Notes under the pieces: model-generated
What the model was told of the DNA's origin: nothing
Databases searched by the model: none
The model's input: only the letters and a program-made list of their open reading frames with translations
Position numbers and translations under genes: made by a program
Part shown: in pieces, positions 33,070-42,856 of the stretch
Numbering within the stretch: position 1 is the stretch's first letter
Layout of the letters: the number at the start of each line of letters is the position of its first letter
DNA from: Chitinophagales bacterium
Lineage (GTDB): Bacteria; Bacteroidota; Bacteroidia; Chitinophagales; Chitinophagaceae
Length of the DNA: 64,000 nucleotides
Assembly: GCA_015655015.1 (NCBI GenBank)
Contig: JAATFV010000116.1
Location: 124,001 to 188,000 of the forward strand
Direction of reading: 5' to 3'

Positions 33070-34872
33070 TTATTGGGTAGTTTCTCCTTCTTCATGATAT
33101 TCCTGTTCTGTATTGATGGACCAGATATTCGATTTATCGGAGACCCCGTTACAAATATTATCTACCGCCACCATGGCTGTCAGCATAGAATGGTCGGAAT
33201 TATTATATTTATGCATCCCGTTACGGCCGATCAGGAAGAGGTTGGGAAAGCCATCCGTATACCCGCGGACGAGATCGAATAACTCATAGGTGCCGAAATA
33301 GGCAGGATAAGTCTTTTCCATGCGGATGACCACCGTATCCAATACGTCTTCCCGGCGGCCCAGGCCGATCTTTTCCAGCTCCTCTGCGGCGATCTGCCGG
33401 ATCGCTTCATCCGTAAGGCTCCAGAATTCATCGCCTTTATTACAGAAATACTCCATTCCCAGCCAGGTAGTGGAGGGATCTTTTACCAGGAAGGGACTCC
33501 AGTTATTAAAGAGCTGGAGCCTGCCGACTTTCACGTCTTTTTCCTGAATATAGATCCAGGTGTCCTTCAGGGAAAGATCCTGAAATTCGCCGGGTCTTTT
33601 GGAGGGTGTTACGAGTTTCTTCAGCAGGATCCCTACCGTGATGAAATCCCTGTACTGCAGGCCGGCTGCTACTTTTTTCACCGCTTCGGGTACCTGGTCC
33701 CCCATTCCTGCGATCAGCTCACTGACAGGCATGGTCGAGAAAAAATAATCTCCTTCGAAGGTGGAGCGTTCTCCCGTCAGGCTGTTGATGGTTTCAATGG
33801 CGAGCACCTTTGAAGAGGCAGGATGAAGGGTGTCGGCTTCCGGAGCCGGATGAACGGACTGTCCCCCGGGTGTAGGATGGGTAGACTGCTCTGCGGGCAT
33901 TGAACGGATAGTCTCTGCCCCCGATGTCGTATGGATGGATTGTTCCCCGGATGTCGAATGGATGGTGTCCTCCCCGGGTGTTGAATCGAGGATTTGCTCC
34001 CCGGATGCCGAATGGATCACCTGCACATCCTGGTGTTTATGGATCTCCCCTCCCATGACCTGAACCTGCCGGGCGACTTCTTCCCAAAGCTGTCCCGGTC
34101 CTAATTTGGGATACATAAACCGTTCGATCTGGCTGGTCTCTGTATCTTTTTGATAGATCCCTCCTTTGTCCTTTCCCATCCGGCTGGCAGAGCGGACCGC
34201 GTGGAGCAGCGCCTTGCTGAAAGACACACCCTTAATCCGTTGTGCGCCCCATTCTGCTGAAATCTCTTTACAGGGAACTCCCCATACTTTTTCCGTATAG
34301 TCTTTAAAAAAGATCTCGTACAAACGGGAACCAAACCGGCCGATGAGGAAATCCTCCAGGGTTTGGGGTTTGGGGCCGGGAAACAACCGGACTTTTATAT
34401 AGGAGAATACGATGCTGACCGTTCGGGCAAAACCCAGCTTTTGCAAGGTATCGACCGATAATTTGATCGGGTAGCTGAAAAATTTACGAAGAAAATAGAT
34501 CCTGGACAATCGACGGCGTATCAGCATGACCTTATCCGGATCGGAGGACGGGGTGCTGGCGGTGCGAGGGTTTACCGGCAATTCCCGCGACTGGTTGCGA
34601 TAATGAATAGTAAGCCCATCCCCTTCCGTATCCTGTAAAGGAAGGATTTGCAGCCACCAATGCATGACCCGGTCGGATTTGGAGAAAAACCGGTGTCCTC
34701 CGATATCAATGCGATTGCCCTTGAAATTCACTGTTTTCGAAATCCCCCCGATATCCCCTGATTTTTCCAATAGGATGGGTTTGATATCCGTTCTCTTTAA
34801 CAATTCATAGGCGGCCGTCAGACCTGCCGGCCCGGCGCCGATAATAATAGCCCTTTTTACCATCCGATTCAA
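33070..34872 (-). CDS. FAD-dependent amine-oxidase-like protein (COG1232 type)
   Basis: A 600-residue flavoprotein. The dinucleotide motif is [19 protein letters not shown], and the second glycine motif is [20 protein letters not shown]. The C-terminal FAD contact is [20 protein letters not shown]. This type resembles protoporphyrinogen oxidase and UDP-galactopyranose mutase relatives, often in polysaccharide clusters; the substrate is unknown. A block of about 70 residues made of 9-residue repeats interrupts the fold near residue 290. M4 (34863) is an alternative start. Confidence 0.85.
   Translation of the reverse strand: MNRMVKRAIIIGAGPAGLTAAYELLKRTDIKPILLEKSGDIGGISKTVNFKGNRIDIGGHRFFSKSDRVMHWWLQILPLQDTEGDGLTIHYRNQSRELPVNPRTASTPSSDPDKVMLIRRRLSRIYFLRKFFSYPIKLSVDTLQKLGFARTVSIVFSYIKVRLFPGPKPQTLEDFLIGRFGSRLYEIFFKDYTEKVWGVPCKEISAEWGAQRIKGVSFSKALLHAVRSASRMGKDKGGIYQKDTETSQIERFMYPKLGPGQLWEEVARQVQVMGGEIHKHQDVQVIHSASGEQILDSTPGEDTIHSTSGEQSIHTTSGAETIRSMPAEQSTHPTPGGQSVHPAPEADTLHPASSKVLAIETINSLTGERSTFEGDYFFSTMPVSELIAGMGDQVPEAVKKVAAGLQYRDFITVGILLKKLVTPSKRPGEFQDLSLKDTWIYIQEKDVKVGRLQLFNNWSPFLVKDPSTTWLGMEYFCNKGDEFWSLTDEAIRQIAAEELEKIGLGRREDVLDTVVIRMEKTYPAYFGTYELFDLVRGYTDGFPNLFLIGRNGMHKYNNSDHSMLTAMVAVDNICNGVSDKSNIWSINTEQEYHEEGETTQ
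33811..34014 (-). repeat. In-frame 27-bp minisatellite in the flavoprotein gene
   Basis: Seven full and one partial units of 27 bp, encoding nonapeptides such as [27 protein letters not shown] and HPTPGGQSV. Unit length preserves the frame. The block lies between a strand ending VQV and one starting KVLAIETIN, so it probably forms a surface loop. Confidence 0.9.
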
Positions 34873-35096
34873 TATTGGTTTAGATTAGCCGGGCTAAAAA
34901 TATAACTAAAAATGAAAAGAGGCCTTTTATAACTGTTTTTTATCGGACCGGGATCGACTGATACGCCGGCGACCAGGGCTGAACCGGGATATAATGATAA
35001 AAAACTTAAGTAATTACCATTTAATCTTAACTAGTCACCATAATATTTTATACAACATACCGGACCTTTGTGCTGTCATCAAAAACTTAAAAAAAA

Positions 35097-35861
35097 ATGA
35101 GCTCGACTAACAAAATTGCCCTTATAACAGGCGGAAGCCGTGGATTGGGCCGGAATGCGGCATTACAGCTTGCCGAAAAGGGAATCGATGTAATTATAAC
35201 CTACCGCAGCAAGAAAGCAGAAGCCGATGCGGTAGTGGCGGAGATCGGGGAAAAAGGCGTCCGGGGAGCCTCGCTTGCCCTGGAAGTGGGAGATACGAAG
35301 TCTTTTGACGCGTTTTTCGGGGACCTCTCCGGGATCCTGAAAGAAAAATGGGGAAGGACTCAATTTGATTTTCTCGTCAATAATGCAGGGATCGACGCCA
35401 GTTCCCTTTTTCCGGAGACAACGGAAGAGGCTTTTGACAGCCTGTTTCAGATACATTTCAAAGGAGTTTATTTCCTCACGCAAAAGGCATTGCCTTTCCT
35501 GGCGGACAATGGACGTATCATCAATATCTCCAGCGGTCTCGCCCGGTTTGTTACCCCGGGATATGCAGCATATGCCTCTATGAAAGGCGCTGTTGAAACG
35601 CTTACGAAATACCTGGCCAAGGAATTGGGAGGCCGGGGGATCACCGCGAATGTCGTAGCTCCGGGGATCATCGAAACGGACTTTACCAGGGCGGCTTTCG
35701 AGCATAACCCGCAATTGAATGCCTTCCTTTCTTCTCAGACTGCTCTCGGGCGTATCGGACAGCCGGATGATATCGGAGGGATCATCGCCTTTCTCTGCAC
35801 AGAACAAGCGAGATGGATCACGGCGCAGCGGATAGAAGCATCGGGAGGGATGTTCCTGTAA
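35097..35861 (+). CDS. Short-chain dehydrogenase/reductase
   Basis: A 254-residue classical SDR. The cofactor motif is ITGGSRGLGRNAALQLAEKG with basic residues later (TYRSKKAEA), favouring NADP. The NNAG motif (DFLVNNAGIDA) and the catalytic S-Y-K triad (ISSGLARF, YAAYASMKGA) are intact. EASGGMFL closes the fold as in 3-oxoacyl-ACP reductase-like members. The gene is monocistronic, with a strong terminator downstream. Substrate unknown. Confidence 0.92.
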   Translation: MSSTNKIALITGGSRGLGRNAALQLAEKGIDVIITYRSKKAEADAVVAEIGEKGVRGASLALEVGDTKSFDAFFGDLSGILKEKWGRTQFDFLVNNAGIDASSLFPETTEEAFDSLFQIHFKGVYFLTQKALPFLADNGRIINISSGLARFVTPGYAAYASMKGAVETLTKYLAKELGGRGITANVVAPGIIETDFTRAAFEHNPQLNAFLSSQTALGRIGQPDDIGGIIAFLCTEQARWITAQRIEASGGMFL

Positions 35862-35930
35862 AAACATCCTTTCATTTTAACGGTTTTTTGGCAAATCAGC
35901 CATATGACAATTCATAAGGGCGCCGTTATT

Positions 35931-35967
35931 GTAGCCGGAACGAATGATTCGTTCCGGCTACTTTTTT
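35931..35967 (+). terminator. Intrinsic terminator after the SDR gene
   Basis: A perfect 15-bp stem GTAGCCGGAACGAAT / ATTCGTTCCGGCTAC around a single G, followed by six T. Confidence 0.92.
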
Positions 35968-36046
35968 GATAGCTCCCGGCATCCCATGAATCTCCATCAT
36001 ACAATCGTATCCACCCGAGTGTTCATCCATTTGTAAAAACTCTCAT

Positions 36047-36943
36047 ATGAGTACTTATAGTGGCCATAAAAAGCCACATTTTATCCTGCTGGTATTTTTA
36101 ATAATGGCCATCTTGCTGAATAAATTTCTGATTGCCGGTTTGGCCCCCTGGATATCGGGACTGGCAGCAGTGGATCTCATGGTGGTATTTTTAGATATTC
36201 CCGTTTACCTTCCAATCATCGATCTGCCGGCGATCGGGTTATTTTTCTTTTTCTATTTCATCCTGCTCCTCTCATATCCTTCCCGATATGGCGCATCTAC
36301 CTGGCAGGGATTGCGAAAAAAATTATGGAGAGCTGCTACCGGAGTACTGGCCATTTTATTGTGCCTGTCCGCGGGAGGAGGGCTCTTTTATTTATCCAAT
36401 GGGCTGCTCTCCAGGCAGGTGAGGAACGGGATCGATTCCTTCGGCGTCCAGGCAGATATATATACGGGGATCCCGGATTATGAGATCATTCACCTCAGAG
36501 GGGGAATGCTCCTGCTGGTTTGCTTTTTGATAGGGCTGCGAATTTTTATTAAAAGAACGGAGGGGACGAAGGAAATAATGGAGCTGGTACCGGGAACGAT
36601 GGAACCGGTAATGCAAACACAAGACCTTCCATTTGGAAGAACGGTCGATCCGAAAATTGCCGGGTTTCAGGGAAAGAGAAGGAATCCCGCAGAGCGGGAA
36701 TTTGCCGAATTGTTGAAACAACGGAAATTAAACGAAAGGGAAGCCGCGATAAGAATAAGAGAGTCCGCAAGAGAGGACGGGATAAAGGGGCGCGCAAGAG
36801 AAGATGACAGGAGAGAACGCGTAAGAGAAACTGTCGCTGTCGGCAGGAGAGAAGTCGACGAGTCCCCGGATGTTATAGTTAAGCGGCCGAGAACGGCTGC
36901 CACACCGGTTCCCCTCGTAGCCCCGCTGCGGGTAGAACTTTAA
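36047..36943 (+). CDS. Membrane protein with charged Arg/Glu-rich tail
   Basis: A 298-residue protein I do not recognise. The N-terminal half has four likely membrane helices (for example FILLVFLIMAILLNKFLIAG, GLFFFFYFILLLSY, ATGVLAILLCLSAGGGLFYL and MLLLVCFLIGLRIF). The C-terminal 110 residues are cytoplasmic, helical and strongly charged, with short quasi-repeats (IRESAREDG, GRAREDDRRERVRE), likely a coiled coil. It stands alone between two terminators. Function unknown. Confidence 0.6.
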   Translation: MSTYSGHKKPHFILLVFLIMAILLNKFLIAGLAPWISGLAAVDLMVVFLDIPVYLPIIDLPAIGLFFFFYFILLLSYPSRYGASTWQGLRKKLWRAATGVLAILLCLSAGGGLFYLSNGLLSRQVRNGIDSFGVQADIYTGIPDYEIIHLRGGMLLLVCFLIGLRIFIKRTEGTKEIMELVPGTMEPVMQTQDLPFGRTVDPKIAGFQGKRRNPAEREFAELLKQRKLNEREAAIRIRESAREDGIKGRAREDDRRERVRETVAVGRREVDESPDVIVKRPRTAATPVPLVAPLRVEL

Positions 36944-36945
36944 TT

Positions 36946-36986
36946 GGGTCCTGGATTTCTCCGAAGACCGGAGGAATCCAGGACCC
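36946..36986. terminator. Bidirectional terminator
   Basis: GGGTCCTGGATTTCTCC pairs with GGAGGAATCCAGGACCC around GAAGACC, with one wobble pair. It sits between convergent genes ending at 36943 and 36994. Confidence 0.88.
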
Positions 36987-36993
36987 ATAAATT

Positions 36994-38010
36994 TTATTGA
37001 CCTTCCATATTCACTACTTCATAAGCAGGCTGCCCATTAAATTGGATCGGTTGATAATAATCACCATTGTACTGTAGATAGGTGATATCACCAGCCTGTA
37101 CCTGCGTGCAACCATCCGGCAGATTATACACAATGGCTCCGGCCGGGGCTCTTACCACCTGGAAACCATTCTCCACAGGTGTATAAAAAGTCCCTCCGAA
37201 ATAATAATAGACATCTCCTCCTACCTGCATGCTCACGGCCTCAGGCGGATAGCCGGGAACGATAGCTCCGAATGGCGGCGCTACTACCTGATAGCCACCG
37301 TTGGAGGGTGCATAAAAGACCCCTGCGTCATAACGGTATTGCATATCATTGATCGCCACGATCGTAGCGGTTGCAGCTACAGCGCCCAGGAAGAAACCGA
37401 GCGGATGCCAGGAGGGGCCAAATACATAAGGCTGATACGGATGAGAATAATATCGGTGGTAGGTATAGAAGTGGTGTCCGTTCCAATTATGCGGGGGACG
37501 GGTATACGCCGGACGATTAGGCTTCCAGCCGGGCGGGCGGTGATTGACCGGTGGACGGGGGCGCGAAGGCGGCCGGTAATTCGGCGGGCGGGTACCGGGA
37601 GGGCGGGTATTCCCTGGCGGACGGCCGTTGCCGGGAGGACGGGTATTCCCTGGAGGACGGGTATTTCCTGGAGGACGGTTATTTTCTGGAGGACGGTTAT
37701 TTCCTGGAGGACGGTTATTTTCTGGAGGACGGTTATTTCCTGGAGGACGGTTATTACCCGGTGGCCTTTGCGGCTGCGAAGGCCTGACGGAAGGCCGCTG
37801 TACCGGATGTTGCTGTTGCGGGGGCCGGGCAGGCTGTACATTGGGCCTTGGCGCAGGACGCGCCTGCGGACGTGCTGCAGGGCGCGGAGGTTGTGCGGGG
37901 CGGCCCGGACGTTCCTGCCCAAAAGCTGTCAGACAGATACTTCCTGCCATGAAAAGGATGCCTATACGTAAACTTTTTAACCGCCCTACGGACAGTTTGC
38001 TCTTTTGCAT
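36994..38010 (-). CDS. DUF6515 protein with Pro-rich repeat region
   Basis: A 338-residue exported protein. An N-terminal signal (GILFMAGSICLTAFGQ) is followed by about 140 residues rich in Pro, Arg, Asn and Gly, including ten PPGNNR-type hexapeptides. A short hydrophobic stretch (WHPLGFFLGAVAATATIVAI) precedes the conserved C-terminal DUF6515 domain, which has a twofold repeated pattern (VYYYFGGTFYTPVENGFQVV and ITYLQYNGDYYQPIQFNG). Probably a cell-envelope protein. Function unknown. Confidence 0.85.
   Translation of the reverse strand: MQKSKLSVGRLKSLRIGILFMAGSICLTAFGQERPGRPAQPPRPAARPQARPAPRPNVQPARPPQQQHPVQRPSVRPSQPQRPPGNNRPPGNNRPPENNRPPGNNRPPENNRPPGNTRPPGNTRPPGNGRPPGNTRPPGTRPPNYRPPSRPRPPVNHRPPGWKPNRPAYTRPPHNWNGHHFYTYHRYYSHPYQPYVFGPSWHPLGFFLGAVAATATIVAINDMQYRYDAGVFYAPSNGGYQVVAPPFGAIVPGYPPEAVSMQVGGDVYYYFGGTFYTPVENGFQVVRAPAGAIVYNLPDGCTQVQAGDITYLQYNGDYYQPIQFNGQPAYEVVNMEGQ
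37589..37764 (-). repeat. In-frame 18-bp tandem repeat in the DUF6515 gene
   Basis: About ten units close to GGAGGACGGTTATTTCCT (plus strand), encoding PPGNNR, PPENNR and PPGNTR. The middle units are almost identical in DNA sequence, pointing to recent copy-number change. Confidence 0.92.
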
Positions 38011-38252
38011 GTTATTGATTTTAATGAAAAGACGATTGCGGTAAGGGGTATTTAAAGTTAAGGGATTTTGTTAATAAAAAGTTTTTATTGAAGATCCCGG
38101 TATCTGCGCCATACAGATTAGATTTGCCCGAACATTTTTTGTAAGACCCCACCCCAAATTACCGGCCCCCTTTTCATCATCCGGCACCCCCCATTTTCAT
38201 AAAGGGAAGATTAGTAGCTCTCATTAACTGAATCTTTAAAAATCAATTTTGC

Positions 38253-41200
38253 ATGCAAAAATTGTACGTAATCCTTATTGCCTTTATGTTCCCGCTGTTC
38301 AGCCAGGCGCAGATCGTCTGGGATTTTTCCAGCGCGAACCCCACCTCGGGTGTGCCCGCTAATACTACGGTGTCTGCCGTCACGCAGGGAAATAATAATG
38401 GTACGACAGCGCTGATCACAAGCGTCTCGGTATCCTCCGGGTATCCGGGAGCTTCCGGCGGGAACAATGCCGGGGCCGCCGCCCGTATCGGGGCGCTGGA
38501 CCAGACGGCCGGCACGGGAAGCGCTTATTTCGAATTCACCCTTACCCCCGCAGCCGGCGCCGCTATCAGCCTCTCGCAGATAAGCTTTGGCAGCAGGGCT
38601 ACCGGCACCGGTCCGAAGAACTATGATATCCGGACCAGCACAGATGGATTTGCTACGGCCCTTGCCAGCGCTGCGCTGGCAACCGGCAGCACCTGGGCTT
38701 TCTTCTCCAATCCGGTCAGCCTTACCGGGACCACGGACCAGGTTATTACGATAAGGATCTATGGCTATAACGGCAGCGGCAGCCCCGCAGCAGGAACGGC
38801 CAACTGGCGGATCGATGACCTGGCCGTTACCCTTAGTGATAACGGCGGCGGAGGCGGAACACCGGCCCCTTCCATCCTGGTCTCTCCGGCAACCCTGACA
38901 GGATTTACCACGAACACAGGCACTGCTTCTCCCGCACAAAGTATTACAGTAAGCGGCAGCAACCTGACCACAGACATTACGATCACAGCACCGGCCGGTT
39001 ACGAGATCTCCGCAGATAATACAGCATTTTCTCCATCCGTGGTCCTTACACAAAACAGCGGAACGGTGAGCAACAGCCCGGTATATGTACGCATCGGCGC
39101 CGGCGCCGCAGCCGGAGCAGCTACCGGTAATCTTACCCTGAGCGCTGCCGGAGCTCCCTCCCGAACGGTAGCCCTGACAGGAACGGTAAATTCCACCGCT
39201 GCTCCTGTGACCGCCAATATCGTCATCAACCAGATCTATGGCGGTGGAGGCAATAGCGGATCCTTCTATACAAAGGATTTTATCGAACTGTATAATAATG
39301 ATGACACGGCGGTGAACCTCAGCGGCTGGTCCGTGCAGTATTCCAGCGCTGCAGGCAGCGGCTGGGCCAGCAATCTCACCCCGTTAAGCGGTCTCATCCC
39401 CGCACATAGTTTTTTCCTGATCCAGGAATCGGACACAGCCACTTCCAACTTACCTCCTCCCGATCTAAAAGGAAAGCTTGCCCTTGGCGCGACGGCAGGT
39501 AAAGTCATTCTAAGTAATACCACCGTGGCTCAGACCGACGCGAACCCAACCGGGACCAGCGTCATGGATAAGGTGGGTTATGGCAGCACAGCCACCGGAT
39601 TCGAAGGACATCCGACAGCGGCCCCCGACAATACCACTTCGGTCCGCAGAGCCGTGGACGGAGCAGACCATAATGATAATGCGGCGGATTTTATCGTAGG
39701 AGATCCGATACCCAGGAATAAGACCTATACCACAGCCTCCCCTGCTGTCTCATCCCTGTCGCCGCTGAATGGCTCGCAGAATATTCCTTATAATTTTATC
39801 CCAACCATCAGCTTTAACAAACCGGTGTCGAAAGGCAGCGGGAAGATCACCCTGACAGCGAACGGAGTGAGCACGCCAATCGATGTAAACTCGCCTGTCA
39901 TTGTCATCGGCAGCAATTCCGCGGTCACGATCAACACTGCTTTATCCGGCGGCAAGAGCTATTCCATCCGGATCGATAGCGGAGCCTTTAAGGATGTCTA
40001 TGGAAATGCCTTCCCCGGGTTGTTAGCAGCCACGGATTGGACATTCAGCACCTTTGACAACACCGTCACCACTACCCTGCCGGCCTCCTTTGACTTCGAG
40101 ACCTGTTCGGGCAGCGGGTTGCTGCCCAATGGTTTTACCCAATACAGCGTTACGGGAGCACAGGTCTGGGATTGTACGGCTTTCGGCAGGGATTCCAATT
40201 CGCAGGCCGGAACAGCCGCCTTCGGACATGCTGTGCAGATCAACGGTTACACCAACGGTGTCAATAACCAGAACAGCGACTGGCTCATCTCTCCCCGGTT
40301 CGATCTGAGCGGCACTGCTTTCCCGCTGCTCAGTTTCTGGAGCAGGAACGCTTTTGCAGGAAATCCTTTACAGCTGAAGATATCGACGAATTATAGCGGT
40401 ACGGGAGATCCTTCCCTGGCTACCTGGACAGACCTGAACGGAAAATTCCCCAGCCAGGGCTCGGACATCTGGACCTTGTCTTCCAATATCAACCTGTCAG
40501 CGTTCAAAAAGAGCGGCGTGTATTTCGCCTTTATCTATTCTTCGACTACGGATGATGGCTCGAGGTGGACGCTGGACGATATCAGCCTGATCAATTCCCC
40601 GGTAGCGCCTCCGCCCAGCCTGACACTGAGCACAAATAATGTAGAGTTCGGCTATACGGCCGGCGGCGACAACACTACGAAAAAACTCACGGTCACCGGC
40701 AACGACCTCACTTCCAACATTACCATGTCTGCGGAAGGAGGTTTCCTCGTCTCTACAGATAGCATCCGGTTCAGCGCTACGGCTATCCTTGGAAAAGATA
40801 CCGCCAATAATGTTCCGGAGACGGTGTTCATCAGATTTGCGCCCACCCTTGACAATAGTCAGTTCATCGACTCCCTGATGATCAGCATTTCGGACAGCGT
40901 GGGCAAGGTGAACCTGAAAGGCAACACGATCGACCCGGCCTCCACCCTGAGCGTGGTAGACTGGAACCTGAACTGGTTCGGAACGCCCGAAGCAGGTTTT
41001 GGACCGGCGGATAAAGCCCTGCAGGAGCAAAATGTCGGAACCATCCTCCCCACCCTGCATGCAGATATCTATGCTCTACAGGAAGTGGTCAATGAGCCTG
41101 CATTAGCCAATATCGTGGCGACCATGCCGGGATATGCATACGTGATCGGCAACTATGGATCCTATTCCAATAGTACCGGATCTCAACAGTTCCCGCTGAA

Positions 41201-42395
41201 TACAGTACAGAAGCTCGCTTTCGTATACAATACGGCTAAAATCAAAAATATTCATACGGATTCCCTGCTTACCCTCGGAGTCAATACAGCGGCGGATCCG
41301 GGCACGGCCTATTATGATGATTTTGCGGGTGGCCGGTTCCCCTATATGCTGACGGCAGATGTAAGCCTGAGCGACAATAACGGCGGAACGATCACCCACC
41401 CCGTCCGGTTTATCAACCTCCACGCCAAGGCCAACACCGCTCCTGTCCTTACAGCCTATGCCCGCCGCAAAGATGGCGCCCATGCCCTGGACTCGCTGAT
41501 CAAAGCGAAATACATCAGTGACAAGGTAGTCATCTTAGGGGATTTTAATGATGACCTGAACCAGACCATTACGGCAGGCGTGATCCCGCCTGTGACTTCT
41601 TACAGCTCATTCACCATCGATGATTCGGCGCTGTACGGTTTCCCCACCAGGCCGCTCAGCCCGGCCGGTCAGCATTCCGATGTCAACTACACCAGCGTCA
41701 TCGATAACGTGATCCTCACGAAGGCGCTGGACAGCTTCTACCTGCCTTCCTCCGCCACGGTGTTGTAGGATGTGAGCGGATTGGTGAGCAAGTACGGGAC
41801 AACCACCACCGACCATTACCCGGTCTTTACCCAGTTCTCTTTTGCCCCCCTCATCCCAACGCCGGTGAAGCTCCTGGATTTTACGGCCACCAGGCAGGGA
41901 TTCCAGGCAAAGCTGACCTGGACCACGACCCGGGAAAACAATACCAGGGAATTCAGGATAGAGCGGAGCGGGGATAGCATCCACTTCGTTACGATCGGCA
42001 CAGTACCTGCCAACCGTTATGGGCATGCCGCCAATAATTATACGTTCTTCGACCGGCAGCCGCTGCCCGTCAATTATTACCGGCTGAAAGAAGTAGGTCC
42101 GGGTAAACAACAGTTTGACTATTCGAAGACCCTGAAGCTGGATTTTCCCAGGCCCATTGTAGTATGTGTCGCTCCTAATCCGGCGTTTAATTTTGTAAAT
42201 ATCTCGGTACAGAATGCGACCGATGCCGTTAAATTACAGATCATCAGCCTGAATGGCAGGGTCGTGACGGAAAGAACGCTGGCGCCGGGAGTGCAAACGA
42301 TCCGTGTCGATGTCAGCTGGATGGCCAAAGGGATCTATACGGTGAAAGTGATCAGCCATTCCGAAACAGCGATGACGAAGCTGCTGGTTTTATAG
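38253..42395 (+). pseudogene. Large secreted nuclease/lamin-tail protein with T9SS tail, interrupted by TAG
   Basis: One frame of 1,380 codons is broken only by TAG at 41766. Upstream of it lie 1,171 residues: signal peptide, beta-sandwich domains, a lamin-tail domain (DFIELYNNDDTAVNLSGWSV), a Big_5-like Ig domain, a choice-of-anchor domain, then an endonuclease/exonuclease/phosphatase domain (WNLNWFG, ADIYALQEVV, VILGDFNDDL). After the TAG the same frame continues at once with the catalytic-histidine motif TTTDHYPVF, then a type IX secretion tail ending TAMTKLLVL. Without read-through the product lacks both an active-site residue and its secretion signal. Confidence 0.88.
41766..41768 (+). 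other. In-frame TAG interrupting the nuclease gene
   Basis: The codon context is GTG TTG TAG GAT GTG. Homology-like continuity on both sides shows the frame is unchanged. A single C-to-T change from CAG, or a G/T change from another sense codon, would explain it; so would a sequencing error. Confidence 0.9.
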
Positions 42396-42463
42396 CTGTC
42401 GGCCGGACAGCGATCAATGTTGGAAGATCGTTGCGGAAAACATTCATCGGTTTCTGAAAATCG

Positions 42464-42492
42464 GGGCCGGCCTTTACAGGTCGGCCCTTTTT
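42464..42492 (+). terminator. Intrinsic terminator after the nuclease gene
   Basis: GGGCCGGCCT / AGGTCGGCCC stem with one G-T wobble, loop TTAC, followed by five T. Confidence 0.88.
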
Positions 42493-42856
42493 ATGCGGTT
42501 TATCCAGTTTATGCGGTTTATGCGGGAAGTTTAGAACGGCAGGTTATCCTTTCAGCGAGACGGGCAGGAAATATTTTGGCTGTTTACTGTTTAGCCCGGA
42601 TCTCTCGCTGTTCGGCAATTCTACCATAGGCCCTTCTACTCCCAATAACCTAGTCCCTTGCAGGCTTGTTTACTTGAAAGTTTTGAAACTAGTTGATAAC
42701 AAATGGGGTGCAAAAGTTTCAAGTTAACCTCGCAAAAAGGGTATACCTCCCCCCCCCGTCCAAACCTCGAACTCTTCAATATCCTTATCGACATTGCCGC
42801 TTTAGCGGATTTTAGCATAACAGCGTTACATCTGCTGATCAGCCGGCCAGGACAGC
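42493..42856. other. Intergenic region, short repeats and a C9 tract
   Basis: No supported gene. TTTATGCGG-like units repeat three times near 42490-42530, just beyond the terminator. A run of nine C lies at 42749-42757. The rest is AT-richer than the flanking genes and shows no clear structure. Confidence 0.5.

Noticed and set aside
42749..42757. C9 tract as a phase-variation switch
   Set aside because: It lies in non-coding DNA with no promoter or open frame that its length would affect.
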